The notes under the pieces: model-generated
Database searches by the model: none
What the model was told of the DNA's origin: nothing
Seen by the model: only the letters and a program-made list of their open reading frames with translations
Program-made: the position numbers and the translations under genes
Part shown: piece by piece, positions 44,631 through 54,338 of the stretch
How positions within the stretch are numbered: position 1 is the stretch's first letter
Layout of the letters: every line of letters begins with the position of its first letter
Source of the DNA: Ktedonobacter robiniae
GTDB lineage: Bacteria > Chloroflexota > Ktedonobacteria > Ktedonobacterales > Ktedonobacteraceae
Length of the DNA stretch: 64,000 bases
Reading direction: 5' to 3'
Assembly: GCF_016587375.1 (NCBI RefSeq)
Contig: NZ_BNJG01000001.1
Location: forward strand, 4,546,501-4,610,500

Positions 44631-45313
44631 GGCTGCTCTCCTCCATCTGTGGGCGAACGTGTCGGCCTGGTATAGATCGTTGCCTGCACCTGCAGGTGCT
44701 CGAAGAAGGCCCTGATTTCCTCCCACGCTTCCTGTCCGCCACTGAGACCACGCCAGTGTAGACGAATCTTGCCGACAAGCTGATAGCAGACATCGATAGG
44801 CGCCAGGTAATATTCGCGCTGCTCACGCACTCGGTTAATCAGCAAGGCCTCTACATCCTTCTCCATCTCCTCCAATACAGGATTGGCCGCGAGGATACCC
44901 TGCCATTGCTCCAGGCCTAGCAGCGATTCCATCGCGCCAGCTGGACTGGGATAGAAGGCGCGTGCCCCTTGAGCCGTGCGAAAGATGTAGACCATGTTGA
45001 CAGGGAGCATAAGCGCTTCCCACTGGGCCTCGCCGAGCTGAAAGTCTGAGAGGAGCAGGACGCGCCGGGGAATAGCCCGATAGCGTGCCTGCTGGCGCTC
45101 ACCTGCAAAAAGGAGCGTACAGGCGTCACAGGCACAAAGGCAGGCGCGGCTGGAGAGGTCCAGGAGGTGGCGGTGCTCTGACGCGAGGACCTCGCCACAT
45201 AGCTCACAGTGTTCCGCAGAGGCCTGTTCGATAGGTTGCGTGCGCGCGAATCTCCTCAGCGCCCGCAGAGGAGGCGGCGCGATATGCCCATTATCTGGAT
45301 AATTCGCTGTCAT
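44618..45313 (-). CDS. DUF5947-like cysteine-containing protein, hydrogenase-associated
   Basis: The 231-residue protein has an N-terminal metal-binding pattern: EHCELCGEVLASEHRHLLDL, then CLCACDACTLLF. These can supply two Cys pairs. A larger domain follows with IPRRVLLLSDFQLGEAQWEA. It resembles proteins annotated DUF5947 in high-affinity hydrogenase clusters (recalled). It could carry zinc or an iron-sulfur cluster. The ATG overlaps the NifU-like gene by ATGA. Confidence 0.8.
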   Translation of the reverse strand: MTANYPDNGHIAPPPLRALRRFARTQPIEQASAEHCELCGEVLASEHRHLLDLSSRACLCACDACTLLFAGERQQARYRAIPRRVLLLSDFQLGEAQWEALMLPVNMVYIFRTAQGARAFYPSPAGAMESLLGLEQWQGILAANPVLEEMEKDVEALLINRVREQREYYLAPIDVCYQLVGKIRLHWRGLSGGQEAWEEIRAFFEHLQVQATIYTRPTRSPTDGGEQPCQR

Positions 45314-45876
45314 AGCGCTTCCCTCGTGCTCTTCTTCTGGCGCTGCCTGGGAACAAAGGTCACAGGCATCGTTGCCTTATGATGGTTGTTCTGCTCGATC
45401 AGGATCTCCTCCAACTCAGGAGCCACCTCATGCACAGCCTGCTCGATCTTTGCCGTCAGGGAGGCGTTTGAGGAGGGACAACTGGAGTGTTTCCCATTGA
45501 GAACGAGGTAGGCTCTGGCCCCTTCAATCTTGAGCAGGTCGAGCGTGCCTCCGCGCGGTCCAAGGGTGGTTTGCAGTTTGTCCAGAGCCTGACGCACGCG
45601 TGTCTCCAGGTCGAGGGGGTGAAGTCCATGTAGCAGCAAGAGCGAGGCCAGAAGCTCATCCTGGGCAAAGCGCCCTACCAGGGCGTCTCCCGTGCTCTGA
45701 GCGCGTCGAGCAATATCGAGCAGGCGTGCCAGGCCCTCGCCATAGAGATCGAGCAGCAATTGTACAAGCTCTTCGGTGGTCTCACGAGCCTGCTGGTCGC
45801 GAAACTGCGCTACCTCCTGAAGTAGTGTCTCGATGCGCTCTGCTCGTCGCTGGTGCTCCTGTAGGTGCTGCTGCAT
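45310..45876 (-). CDS. NifU-like C-terminal-domain protein with altered CXXC
   Basis: The 188-residue protein has a helical N-terminal half and a C-terminal NifU-type domain (TLGPRGGTLDLLKIEGARAY). The expected iron-sulfur CXXC reads HSSC (His130 to Cys133), so one ligand is changed. It may bind a cluster through His/Cys, or have lost this ability. GGGAGAAG precedes ATG 45876. It lies between the 74-residue gene and the DUF5947-like gene. Confidence 0.83.
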   Translation of the reverse strand: MQQHLQEHQRRAERIETLLQEVAQFRDQQARETTEELVQLLLDLYGEGLARLLDIARRAQSTGDALVGRFAQDELLASLLLLHGLHPLDLETRVRQALDKLQTTLGPRGGTLDLLKIEGARAYLVLNGKHSSCPSSNASLTAKIEQAVHEVAPELEEILIEQNNHHKATMPVTFVPRQRQKKSTREAL

Positions 45877-45989
45877 GGACTCTTCTCCCGTGCTGTAGTG
45901 TGTTTGCTCTGGTATGACATAAGGTGTCAAAGGGGATATTCTTCAAGTGGGTAGATGCGCTCCAGAGAGGCACCTACCCATGAAACTGT

Positions 45990-46214
45990 TTAAGGTGGTG
46001 GCAGGTATGGGCTGTTGGGATCAATCGGTTCTTCCCTTTCGGGGTTGATACCCGTAGAGAAGCGACCCGAGGCCTTACCAGCGCGGCGCTGTGCTCCGCT
46101 GATGCCAGTATCGTGACGTCCGGCCTCTTGCCCGGTCTTTCGTACTGCCTCTTCGCCCTTGCCTGTCCCACTCTGGTGTACGGGTTCTTCAGAGTGTTTC
46201 TTGCCTTTTGGCAT
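45990..46214 (-). CDS. 74-residue hydrophilic protein after the large subunit
   Basis: A small, highly charged, probably disordered protein (MPKGKKHSEEPVHQSGTGKG ...) ending in a Pro-rich tail NSPYLPPP. There are no cysteines and no membrane helix. GAGGTG lies before ATG 46214, 30 bp after the large-subunit gene. I do not recognise a family; its location suggests an accessory or linker role for the hydrogenase. Confidence 0.6.
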   Translation of the reverse strand: MPKGKKHSEEPVHQSGTGKGEEAVRKTGQEAGRHDTGISGAQRRAGKASGRFSTGINPEREEPIDPNSPYLPPP

Positions 46215-46244
46215 CGTCGCACCTCTTTCTATGGTGAAACTGCG

Positions 46245-48041
46245 CTACAAGGGCTGTCCGAATGTTGGCGAATGTACAACCTGTAATTCTTTCCCCTCGC
46301 CCAGGTACATATGCACGCCACAGGGTAAGCAGGGATCAAAGCTGCGTACCGCGCGCATGATGTCAATGCCCTTGAAGTTATCTGGACCATTCTCCTCGAA
46401 GATGGGCGTGTTTTGAACGGCATCTTCATAGGGACCAGGTGTGCCATAGATGTCGCGCACGCTGGCGTTCCAGGGCGTGGGTGGATAGGGATGGTAGTTG
46501 GCGATCTTCCCGTTCTCAATCACCATATGGTGCGAGAGCACGCCGCGAACCGCTTCATGGAAGCCGCAGCCAATGGCCTCCTTCGGCACCGAGAAGTCGC
46601 TCCAGGTCTTGGTGTGTCCAGCACGGATCTCGGCCAGGGCCTTATCTATACAATAGAGGGCTACTGCCGCCGAGTAGGCCTGGAAGTAGGTACGTGCGCG
46701 GTCACGTTCGATGGCATTGCTCCACTGGGGAACCTTCCACTCAAACTCGACCTCGGGCTTCATTGCTGTCTTGGGCAGGCGGATCTTCACGCTATGGCCT
46801 GTGGCCTCGATACAGCCGTCCAGATTGACCAGGCCCGCCAGGGCCGTGGCCCATAGGCGCGCGATGGGGCCGCCGCCGGTATCCAGGGCCAGGTATTTGC
46901 CACTACGCTGATCGTACCAGCGGGGCGACATGACCCAGCTATACTTCTCATTGAAGTCGCGCTTCTGTGGCTTTGGAATCGTTGTCTGGTTCCAGGGATG
47001 ATGTTTATCGACCGGGTTCCCCAGGGGATCGCGATCAACAAAGGTGCGCTCGTTCTGCCAGTCATCGTAGTACGAACTGCCCAACAGGATGCGGATGCCC
47101 AGGTTGATGTCTACGAGGTTCGTGGTGATTAGTTCATTGTCGACAATAATGCCCGGTGTCACAAGCATGGCCTTGCCCCACTCATTCATGCTGCGATAGT
47201 CATAATCGCAGACATCCGGGTCCTGGAACGAACCCCAGCAGCCGAGCAGCGTCTGCCGATAGCCCACTTTCTCATAGCCTGGGAGGGCCTGGTAGAAGAA
47301 GTCAAAGAGGTCGTCGTGTAGGGGGACAACCTTTTTCATGAACTCGATGTACTTCATCAAGCGAACCAGGTAATCGGTGAAGAGCTGGACGGTTGCCACT
47401 GTGCCGACGCCACCGGGATAGAGGGTCGATGGATGGACGTGGCGCCCCTCCATCAGGCAGAACTTCTCGCGTGTCAGCCGACTCATTTGTAGGGCTTCGC
47501 GATAGAACTCGCCGCTGAAGGGATTGAGGGCGCGCATGATGTCGGCAATCGTGCTATAGCCATGCTCTTTGGCGTGCGGAGCCTCGGTCTTCTCCGCCAG
47601 GTCCAGTACACCAGGGTTGGTCTCGCGCACCATCTGCTCGCAGAAATCGACCGCCGCCAGGTTCTCCTGGTAGAGGTTATGATCGAACATGTACTCCGCG
47701 GCCTCGCCCAGGTTCAGAATCCACTCGCCGAGGGCGGGTGGTTTGACGCCATAGGCCATGTTCTGGGTATAGACCGAACAGGTGGCGTGGTTATCGCCAC
47801 AGATGCCACAGATGCGGCTGGTAATAAAGTGCGCGTCGCGTGGATCCTTGCCCTGCATAAAGAGGCTATAGCCACGGAAGATCGAGGATGTGCTGTAACA
47901 CTCGGCAACCTTGCGCTGTTGGAAATCGATTTTGGTGTAGATGCCCAGACTCCCCACGATACGGGTAATAGGATCCCATGCCATTTCTACGAGCTGGGTT
48001 GGTGGCGCTGGAGCTGCTCCTCTCTTGATTTGAGTCGCCAT
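46245..48041 (-). CDS. hhyL: [NiFe]-hydrogenase large subunit, group 1h type
   Basis: The catalytic subunit binds and splits H2. The 598-residue protein has the L1 motif RICGICGDNH (Cys78, Cys81) and the L2 motif DPCLPCGVH (Cys571, Cys574, His577) that hold the Ni-Fe centre. A 21-residue C-terminal tail after His577 would be removed by the maturation protease. ATG 48041 is chosen over an extension to 48209 that overlaps the small-subunit end. The assignment to group 1h (former group 5) rests mainly on the small subunit and operon content. Confidence 0.95.
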   Translation of the reverse strand: MATQIKRGAAPAPPTQLVEMAWDPITRIVGSLGIYTKIDFQQRKVAECYSTSSIFRGYSLFMQGKDPRDAHFITSRICGICGDNHATCSVYTQNMAYGVKPPALGEWILNLGEAAEYMFDHNLYQENLAAVDFCEQMVRETNPGVLDLAEKTEAPHAKEHGYSTIADIMRALNPFSGEFYREALQMSRLTREKFCLMEGRHVHPSTLYPGGVGTVATVQLFTDYLVRLMKYIEFMKKVVPLHDDLFDFFYQALPGYEKVGYRQTLLGCWGSFQDPDVCDYDYRSMNEWGKAMLVTPGIIVDNELITTNLVDINLGIRILLGSSYYDDWQNERTFVDRDPLGNPVDKHHPWNQTTIPKPQKRDFNEKYSWVMSPRWYDQRSGKYLALDTGGGPIARLWATALAGLVNLDGCIEATGHSVKIRLPKTAMKPEVEFEWKVPQWSNAIERDRARTYFQAYSAAVALYCIDKALAEIRAGHTKTWSDFSVPKEAIGCGFHEAVRGVLSHHMVIENGKIANYHPYPPTPWNASVRDIYGTPGPYEDAVQNTPIFEENGPDNFKGIDIMRAVRSFDPCLPCGVHMYLGEGKELQVVHSPTFGQPL

Positions 48042-48096
48042 AAATCTCTCTCTTTCTGTCGAAATGCCTGAATATACTGGCATTCCGTGGTGGCGT

Positions 48097-49125
<1,029 letters not shown>

Positions 49126-49976
49126 ACTATCCTTCCTTGAGCATCTCTGCTCCTGGTTGGTAGCTCTGCCCAGGCTGCTCATGTGCTGAGCTGAGGACAG
49201 AAGCGGAGGCTGTACAAAACAGATCGCGAAACTCTGGAGAACAGGCCAGATAGCCGCCTGGCGTTTTCTTTTTTTATGCTCTGAAGAGGTTATAGAAGCA
49301 TACCTTCAGGTTGTGTTTTTCCAGCAAGGAAGAGAAACAGGCAGCGCTCCGAGCAGAAATTAGCCCGCCGCAGCACATACTTGTTGCTATCCATAGGGCA
49401 TATGCAGCGAAGACGGTGCGACTTCTCCTCTGCCCTATCCTTACAAGCGAGCAAAATGTACCATAAAAAAAGTAGATTAGCAAGCTAAGCTATATATAGA
49501 ATAATAGCTGTGTTTGTGTGTAAATAGACGATATCACTACACTGTCGCTGTCACATTGCCTAAATTATGGCGCCACTAGGTACTTTGTCCTATGTATCGA
49601 CGTGTATCATTGCATATCTGACAATTTCAAGATAATATATCCTTGATCTCAAAAACACCGCTTGTTTGTTGAAGCGATGGTAAGAGATGCGCGTAAGGTT
49701 AAGGCAAAGGATTGTCTGCGCGTACAAATGGTAGTCGTTATATTGGTTTTTCTCAATGCATGCTTTGAGAGCTGTGATCGCACAAGAAATCACGAAGCCG
49801 CAAGCGAGAACGCGAGCAAGGATTATACCCTAGCCCTGGCCGTGCCAGGACGCAGCAGAGTGTCAATGGGATGGGTGGACTGCTCGTATGAGGAACACAC
49901 AACCTGACGTTATGAAGAAGGGTTGACTGTTTTAGTTCCTGGCCAATGAGTTATGTAGAAAGTCGAGAGGTCCTAA
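49126..49976. other. 851-bp intergenic region upstream of the hydrogenase operon
   Basis: It must hold the hydrogenase promoter (leftward) and that of the LysM gene (rightward). A minus-strand TATAAC at 49289-49294 is a possible -10 without a clear -35. A plus-strand frame near 49662-49907 starts with TTG, has no visible ribosome site and no family, and is not called. The 49450-49680 part is AT-rich. Confidence 0.5.
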
Positions 49977-50645
49977 TTGAAGGATTTTAAGCAGATCCGT
50001 AATGCCTTACGTTTGAACAACATTCAGCGCTTCGGCCTGGTGCGCTTCGCGCTTGTGCTTACCGTGCTCTGTCTGAGCATTCTCTGGGGAGCCAACACGA
50101 TGGGCGCACATGCCCAGACCCGTTGTAGCGGAAAGTCCTATGACGTGGTGAGTGGTGATACATTGAGTGCTATTGCAGCACAATTTGGCCTGAAATGGCA
50201 AGATCTGGCGAAGCAGAACGAACTGACAAATCCCAATCTTATTTTTGTCGGGCAGCAAATTTGTCTTTCGAATGCGGAGAAGAGTAATCCCGCCCCGGCT
50301 CCCGCGCCTGTGCAGAAGCAGCCCGTCACGACTGCGCCTGCCGCCCCTGCGCAGACCACAAGCACGAGCATTGATGGGATGATTGACCAGGTATTTGGCG
50401 CTTATGCTCCTGGGGCCAAGCGTGTCGCGATGTGTGAATCATCGATGAATCCCAATGCGACTAATCCATATGCCATTGGTGGTAGCCATGCCGCCGGCCT
50501 GTTCCAGATTCTCTATCCAAGCACCTGGAATACGACGTCGCAGGCCAGCCAGTCGCCTTACAACGCTCAGGCGAATATCAAGGCTGCCTATGAAATCTTC
50601 CAGCGCGACGGCTATAGCTGGCGCGAGTGGGTCTGCCAGCCCTAA
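49977..50645 (+). CDS. Secreted LysM and lytic-transglycosylase-like protein
   Basis: The 222-residue protein has an N-terminal signal/anchor helix (about 22-47), a LysM domain (SYDVVSGDTLSAIAAQFGLK), an Ala/Pro-rich linker, and a C-terminal lysozyme-like domain with AMCESSMNPNATNPYAIGG and AAGLFQILYPSTW. The Glu in CESS is the likely catalytic acid. It should cleave or remodel peptidoglycan outside the cell, similar to resuscitation-promoting factors. It starts at TTG 49977, decided by GAGAGG 6 bases upstream. Confidence 0.87.
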   Translation: MKDFKQIRNALRLNNIQRFGLVRFALVLTVLCLSILWGANTMGAHAQTRCSGKSYDVVSGDTLSAIAAQFGLKWQDLAKQNELTNPNLIFVGQQICLSNAEKSNPAPAPAPVQKQPVTTAPAAPAQTTSTSIDGMIDQVFGAYAPGAKRVAMCESSMNPNATNPYAIGGSHAAGLFQILYPSTWNTTSQASQSPYNAQANIKAAYEIFQRDGYSWREWVCQP

Positions 50646-50667
50646 TACTGGTAAATAGATTTACTAA

Positions 50668-50726
50668 CAGCCCAAAGTATGGACCCGGCTAGCGATATGC
50701 TCTAGCCGGGTCCATACTTTGGGCTG
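50668..50726 (+). terminator. 25-bp perfect hairpin after the LysM gene
   Basis: Arms 50668-50692 and 50702-50726 with a 9-nt loop, no T-run. Confidence 0.75.
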
Positions 50727-50875
50727 GGACTCGAGCCATGTGTCAGTCGTGGTGGACGACGCTGCTAAAGCACGCGTCAGTAGGGTACTCTGCCAATAAG
50801 ATATTTATGTTACCTCCCTCTTTGGGGAAACATTCCCCGCCGATCTATGCTACAAATAGCCATGCTATCCCCCTA

Positions 50876-50904
50876 TTGACAAAACGATGACGTTCTGTTA
50901 AATT
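50876..50904 (+). promoter_or_regulatory. Promoter of the TetR-DHA2 genes
   Basis: TTGACA (50876-50881), 17-bp spacer, TAAATT (50899-50904). The -35 is perfect and the -10 matches four of six positions. It lies about 100 bp before the TetR ATG. Confidence 0.6.
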
Positions 50905-50914
50905 TATGACTACA

Positions 50915-50980
50915 AAGTCAAAGATTTAAATGTTAAGTCAAACTGAGTGAGAAAAAGTCACGCTTTGGCTTTGTAAGTCA
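50915..50980 (+). promoter_or_regulatory. Four AAGTCA boxes with an exact 20-bp period
   Basis: AAGTCA occurs at 50915-50920, 50935-50940, 50955-50960 and 50975-50980. This places four copies on one face of the DNA, two turns apart, between the promoter and the TetR ATG. The first and last boxes also form part of an imperfect inverted repeat (GAC-TACAAAGTCAAAG and its complement near 50969-50986). Confidence 0.65.
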
Positions 50981-51007
50981 AGTATTGGGAGGCATGGAAC
51001 GGATCGT

Positions 51008-51622
51008 ATGGCTCAATCCCTCTCTCTGAAGGAGCGACAACGCAAGGAGCGCGAGGACCTGATTCTACAGGTTACCCAGGAGATACTGTTTGAACAGGGC
51101 TATCACCAGATGTCTATGGACGAAATTGCGTCTCGCGTGGGAATTGCCAAAGGTACGCTCTATCTGCATTTTCAACACAAAGGAGATCTTGTAACTGAAC
51201 TCTTTGCGCGTCGCCTGCATTCTTTTCAGGAGATGGTTGAGCAAGCTATGGCGACTCCGGGCTCTCCTCGCGAACGCCTGGTCTGCGTGCTTGATTCAAT
51301 GCTGCTGTACCTTTCCGATAAGTACGCACACTTTATGTATGCGTACCATAATAATCTGGAACTGGCATCTTTGCTCCAGGCGAAGCTTTCACAACCTTTT
51401 ACCTGTATTCGGCAGGGCATTGCCACGTTGCTAGAAGAGGGGAAGCAGGTTGGTGAGTTTGAAGCCTCTCTGCCTACCTTTGTGATGGTGCAGACGTTTT
51501 TTAGCGTACTCTCGCCTCTGGCCTATACCCATGTGCTACGCGAGAATCCGCAGCTCACACCTGAAGAGCTGTCGGGCTACCTGAAGCGCATTTACTTTCA
51601 GGGCATCACTGCTCATCGATGA
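51008..51622 (+). CDS. TetR-family regulator of the DHA2 efflux genes
   Basis: The 204-residue protein has the N-terminal helix-turn-helix QMSMDEIASRVGIAKGTLYL followed by HFQHKGDLV, and a helical ligand domain. It precedes a DHA2 efflux gene on the same strand, so local drug-responsive control is likely. Its leader contains a good promoter and the four 20-bp-spaced AAGTCA boxes, probable sites for autoregulation. Confidence 0.9.
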   Translation: MAQSLSLKERQRKEREDLILQVTQEILFEQGYHQMSMDEIASRVGIAKGTLYLHFQHKGDLVTELFARRLHSFQEMVEQAMATPGSPRERLVCVLDSMLLYLSDKYAHFMYAYHNNLELASLLQAKLSQPFTCIRQGIATLLEEGKQVGEFEASLPTFVMVQTFFSVLSPLAYTHVLRENPQLTPEELSGYLKRIYFQGITAHR

Positions 51623-51817
51623 GCTGAACACATCGCCGTTATTTCCTATCGTGCTGTTATAAACTATTGTTAACCTGATGATCAGACGTACATATACCCG
51701 TCACCGGTAAGTGGATATAGTGCCTTATTCTTCTATCCGCTACCAATGTATGTATGTTTGCTTAAATCTTTCTCGTTTGCCTTGTGTGTTTTTAAGATTG
51801 ATGTATTGAAATTTTTG

Positions 51818-51827
51818 TATGCATACT
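51818..51827. promoter_or_regulatory. Palindrome GTATGCATAC before the DHA2 ribosome site
   Basis: A perfect 10-bp palindrome directly upstream of AGGAGG of the DHA2 gene. A possible operator or translation-control site. Confidence 0.3.
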
Positions 51828-51840
51828 AGGAGGTGCTTGC

Positions 51841-53478
51841 GTGCAAGTTTCCGTCCCCGCTGCAAAGCGAGAGGGAGGCCTCCCGTATAAGTGGATTGTG
51901 GCTGGCGTGGTGATTTTTGGTATCTTCATGTCTATTCTGGATGGTACCATCGTTAATATCGCTGTCCCCCGGCTAGAGACGGCCTTTGGTTCTGATCTTA
52001 ATAGCGTACAGTGGGTGCTTACCGCTTATACGCTGGCTCAGGGCGTCGCTACTCCGCTTACGGCTTTCCTTGCCGATCGTATCGGTACTAAACGTTTCTA
52101 TGTTCTGGCTCTGACAGGCTTTACCCTTGGCTCGGTCTTGTGTGGCCTCTCCTGGAGCTTGCCCATGCTCATCCTCTTCCGTGTTATGCAGGGTGTGGCC
52201 GGTGCCTTTCTCTCGCCTCTAGCCATTACCTTGCTCTACAGCGAGTTCCCTCCCCAGGAGCGTGGCACTGTGATGGGTGCGTTGGGTATTCCTATCTTGC
52301 TTGGCCCGGCTCTGGGACCCACCATTGGCGGTTACATCGTGACCTACATGGACTGGCGGTTGATCTTCTATATTAATCTGCCAATCGGTATTCTGGGCGT
52401 CTTGCTGGCCTTCTTCTTCCTGCGCAAGGGAGAGATCGTTCCGGATAAAAAGTTCGATATTCCTGGTTTCTTATGCTCAAGCATTGGTCTGGCTCTCCTG
52501 CTGTATGGCCTCTCTGATGCCAGCACAGATGGTTGGACCTCACCTATTGTTATGGGCTCGTTGATCGTGGGTATTGTTCTGCTGATAGCCTTTATTCTCG
52601 TGGAGTTGAGGCTTTCTCGTAGTGGCAAGCAACCATTGCTAGACCTGACGGTGTTCGCGGATCGCTCGTTCTCTACCAGTAGCATTGCCAGTATTCTGGT
52701 GACCTTTGCGCTCTATGGTGGTCTATTCTTGATCCCCATCTATCTGCAAAACCTGCGTGGTCTGAGCGCGTATCAGGCTGGCCTGGTGCTGCTGCCGCAG
52801 GCACTGGCTTCGATGGTGGCTGTACTTATTGGTGGCCGCCTGGTGGATAGGATTGGTGTGCGAGCCGTGGTTATTCCAGGCTTGATTATTCTGGCGATTG
52901 CCATGTGGCTTTATACCTCGCTGAATACCTCAATTCCCATTGGTGATTTCCAGTGGCTCTTGATCTTGCGCAGCTTTGGCATTGGCCTCTGCATGCAGCC
53001 ATTAAGTGTCTCGGCGCTGGCCAATATCCAGCCTCGCCGCATCTCACAGGCCTCTTCCGTGAGCACGACACTACGCTTTGTTGGTAGCTCTCTGGCTGTG
53101 GCGATTCTCGCGACGCTGGTGCAATCGCAGAACAAGGTTCACTACGCTCACCTGGCTGAGCAGGTGACTCCTACGTCTTCGTTTGGTCACCTAGTAATGA
53201 TGATTCAGGCGGGACTGATGGGGAAAGGCGCTTCCGCGATTGCGGCGTATGCCTACGCGCTGCAGACTATTGGTGGACTTCTGCAACGCCAATCATATAT
53301 GCTGGCTATTCAAGATGCCTTCCGCGTGAGCCTCTTCCTGGCTATTGTAGCCATCATTGCGACACTTTTTGTGACTGGCAGCAAGAAAAAGGCTGTCGTG
53401 GTTGACGAGGCGTCGATGACCGCTGAAGAGCGTGCGGAGGCGGAAAAAGCCCGTGAGGAAGCGTCGATGGCACTCTAA
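51841..53478 (+). CDS. DHA2-family (EmrB/QacA-like) drug:H+ antiporter
   Basis: The 545-residue MFS protein has 14 predicted helices. Family motifs include LDGTIVNIAVPRLETAF (motif D1), LADRIGTKRFY (motif A), and LGPALGPTIGGYIV (motif C of antiporters). It exports toxic compounds with proton counterflow. It starts at GTG 51841 with AGGAGG 7 bases upstream. The next gene encodes a membrane-fusion-type protein, as in EmrAB systems. Confidence 0.93.
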   Translation: MQVSVPAAKREGGLPYKWIVAGVVIFGIFMSILDGTIVNIAVPRLETAFGSDLNSVQWVLTAYTLAQGVATPLTAFLADRIGTKRFYVLALTGFTLGSVLCGLSWSLPMLILFRVMQGVAGAFLSPLAITLLYSEFPPQERGTVMGALGIPILLGPALGPTIGGYIVTYMDWRLIFYINLPIGILGVLLAFFFLRKGEIVPDKKFDIPGFLCSSIGLALLLYGLSDASTDGWTSPIVMGSLIVGIVLLIAFILVELRLSRSGKQPLLDLTVFADRSFSTSSIASILVTFALYGGLFLIPIYLQNLRGLSAYQAGLVLLPQALASMVAVLIGGRLVDRIGVRAVVIPGLIILAIAMWLYTSLNTSIPIGDFQWLLILRSFGIGLCMQPLSVSALANIQPRRISQASSVSTTLRFVGSSLAVAILATLVQSQNKVHYAHLAEQVTPTSSFGHLVMMIQAGLMGKGASAIAAYAYALQTIGGLLQRQSYMLAIQDAFRVSLFLAIVAIIATLFVTGSKKKAVVVDEASMTAEERAEAEKAREEASMAL

Positions 53479-53562
53479 TCCAGCATACTCTCGATTCATA
53501 ATTTATGAGCTTGCGTAAGCACTTTTGATATTCTTCGTTCTTCTCATTTTACTACTTCATAT

Positions 53563-53614
53563 CCGAAAACCCTGAGCGCGAAGCGCTAGTCACGCAAGTG
53601 ACGTTGGGTTTCGG
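53563..53614 (+). promoter_or_regulatory. Three-armed (cloverleaf-like) structured leader
   Basis: A closing stem CCGAAA(A)CCC / GGGTTTCGG (53563-53572 / 53606-53614) encloses two perfect hairpins: AGCGC-GAA-GCGCT (53575-53587) and GTCAC-GCAA-GTGAC (53589-53602). It lies between the DHA2 stop and the membrane-fusion start, 28 bp before the latter. Confidence 0.55.
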
Positions 53615-53641
53615 AATAAGATCCTTAGGAGGAAACGCATC

Positions 53642-54295
53642 GTGCGTCGTCTCATTCTTGTTCCAGTTCTTGTCTTTGTGGCCCTGCTGGCTATTGCGGG
53701 TGCCGGTGCCTACTGGTTTTATAATAGCTATAATTTCTACTCCACCGATGATGCTCAGATTTCCGGGCAGATTCTCAATATCAGCAGTCCCCAGGCGGGT
53801 CAGTTAACGCAACTGAATGTCAAACAGGGCGATAAAGTTCAGGCTGGACAGGTCATTGGTAGCGTGGCGGCTGTCGCGCAGACCGGCCAGAAGGTGAACG
53901 TCAATCTGACTAGTCCTATTGATGGCACCATCGTGCAGGAGACCGGTGTTGAGGGACAGCTTGTCAGCGCTGGCCTCTCTCTGGCTCAGGTCGTTGACCT
54001 CTCGAAGCTCAATGTGACCGCGTATGTTGACGAGGCTCAACTCAACAATATCAAAAATGGTCAGGATGTGGATGTCAGCATCGATGCCTACTCCGGTGAT
54101 TCCTTCACTGGTCATATCGATCACATCGTGCAGGCGACTGCTGGCCAGTTCTCGCTGCTGCCTTCTTCCGATAACTCAAGCGGCAACTTCACCAAGGTTA
54201 GTCAGCGTGTTCCCGTGGTTGTGAGCCTGGATGGTAACGGTGGTCATACCCTGGTCCCTGGCTTGAGTGCTACTGTAAAGATCCACCTGCACTAA
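53642..54295 (+). CDS. Short HlyD/EmrA-type membrane-fusion protein
   Basis: The 217-residue protein has one N-terminal transmembrane helix, a lipoyl half-motif SPQAGQLTQLNVKQGDKVQA, the second half SPIDGTIVQETGVEGQLVSA, and a beta-barrel part ending LVPGLSATVKIHL. The long alpha-helical hairpin normally inserted between the lipoyl halves is almost absent, making it much shorter than EmrA (about 390). It starts at GTG 53642 after AGGAGGA. It should work with the DHA2 pump. Confidence 0.87.
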   Translation: MRRLILVPVLVFVALLAIAGAGAYWFYNSYNFYSTDDAQISGQILNISSPQAGQLTQLNVKQGDKVQAGQVIGSVAAVAQTGQKVNVNLTSPIDGTIVQETGVEGQLVSAGLSLAQVVDLSKLNVTAYVDEAQLNNIKNGQDVDVSIDAYSGDSFTGHIDHIVQATAGQFSLLPSSDNSSGNFTKVSQRVPVVVSLDGNGGHTLVPGLSATVKIHLH

Positions 54296-54338
54296 TTTGT
54301 AGGGATTTACCGTACCACTCACTAGAAAGGAATGTCGC

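Noticed and set aside
49662..49907. Plus-strand 81-codon frame upstream of the LysM gene
   Set aside because: TTG start without ribosome site, no family resemblance, lies in the regulatory gap.
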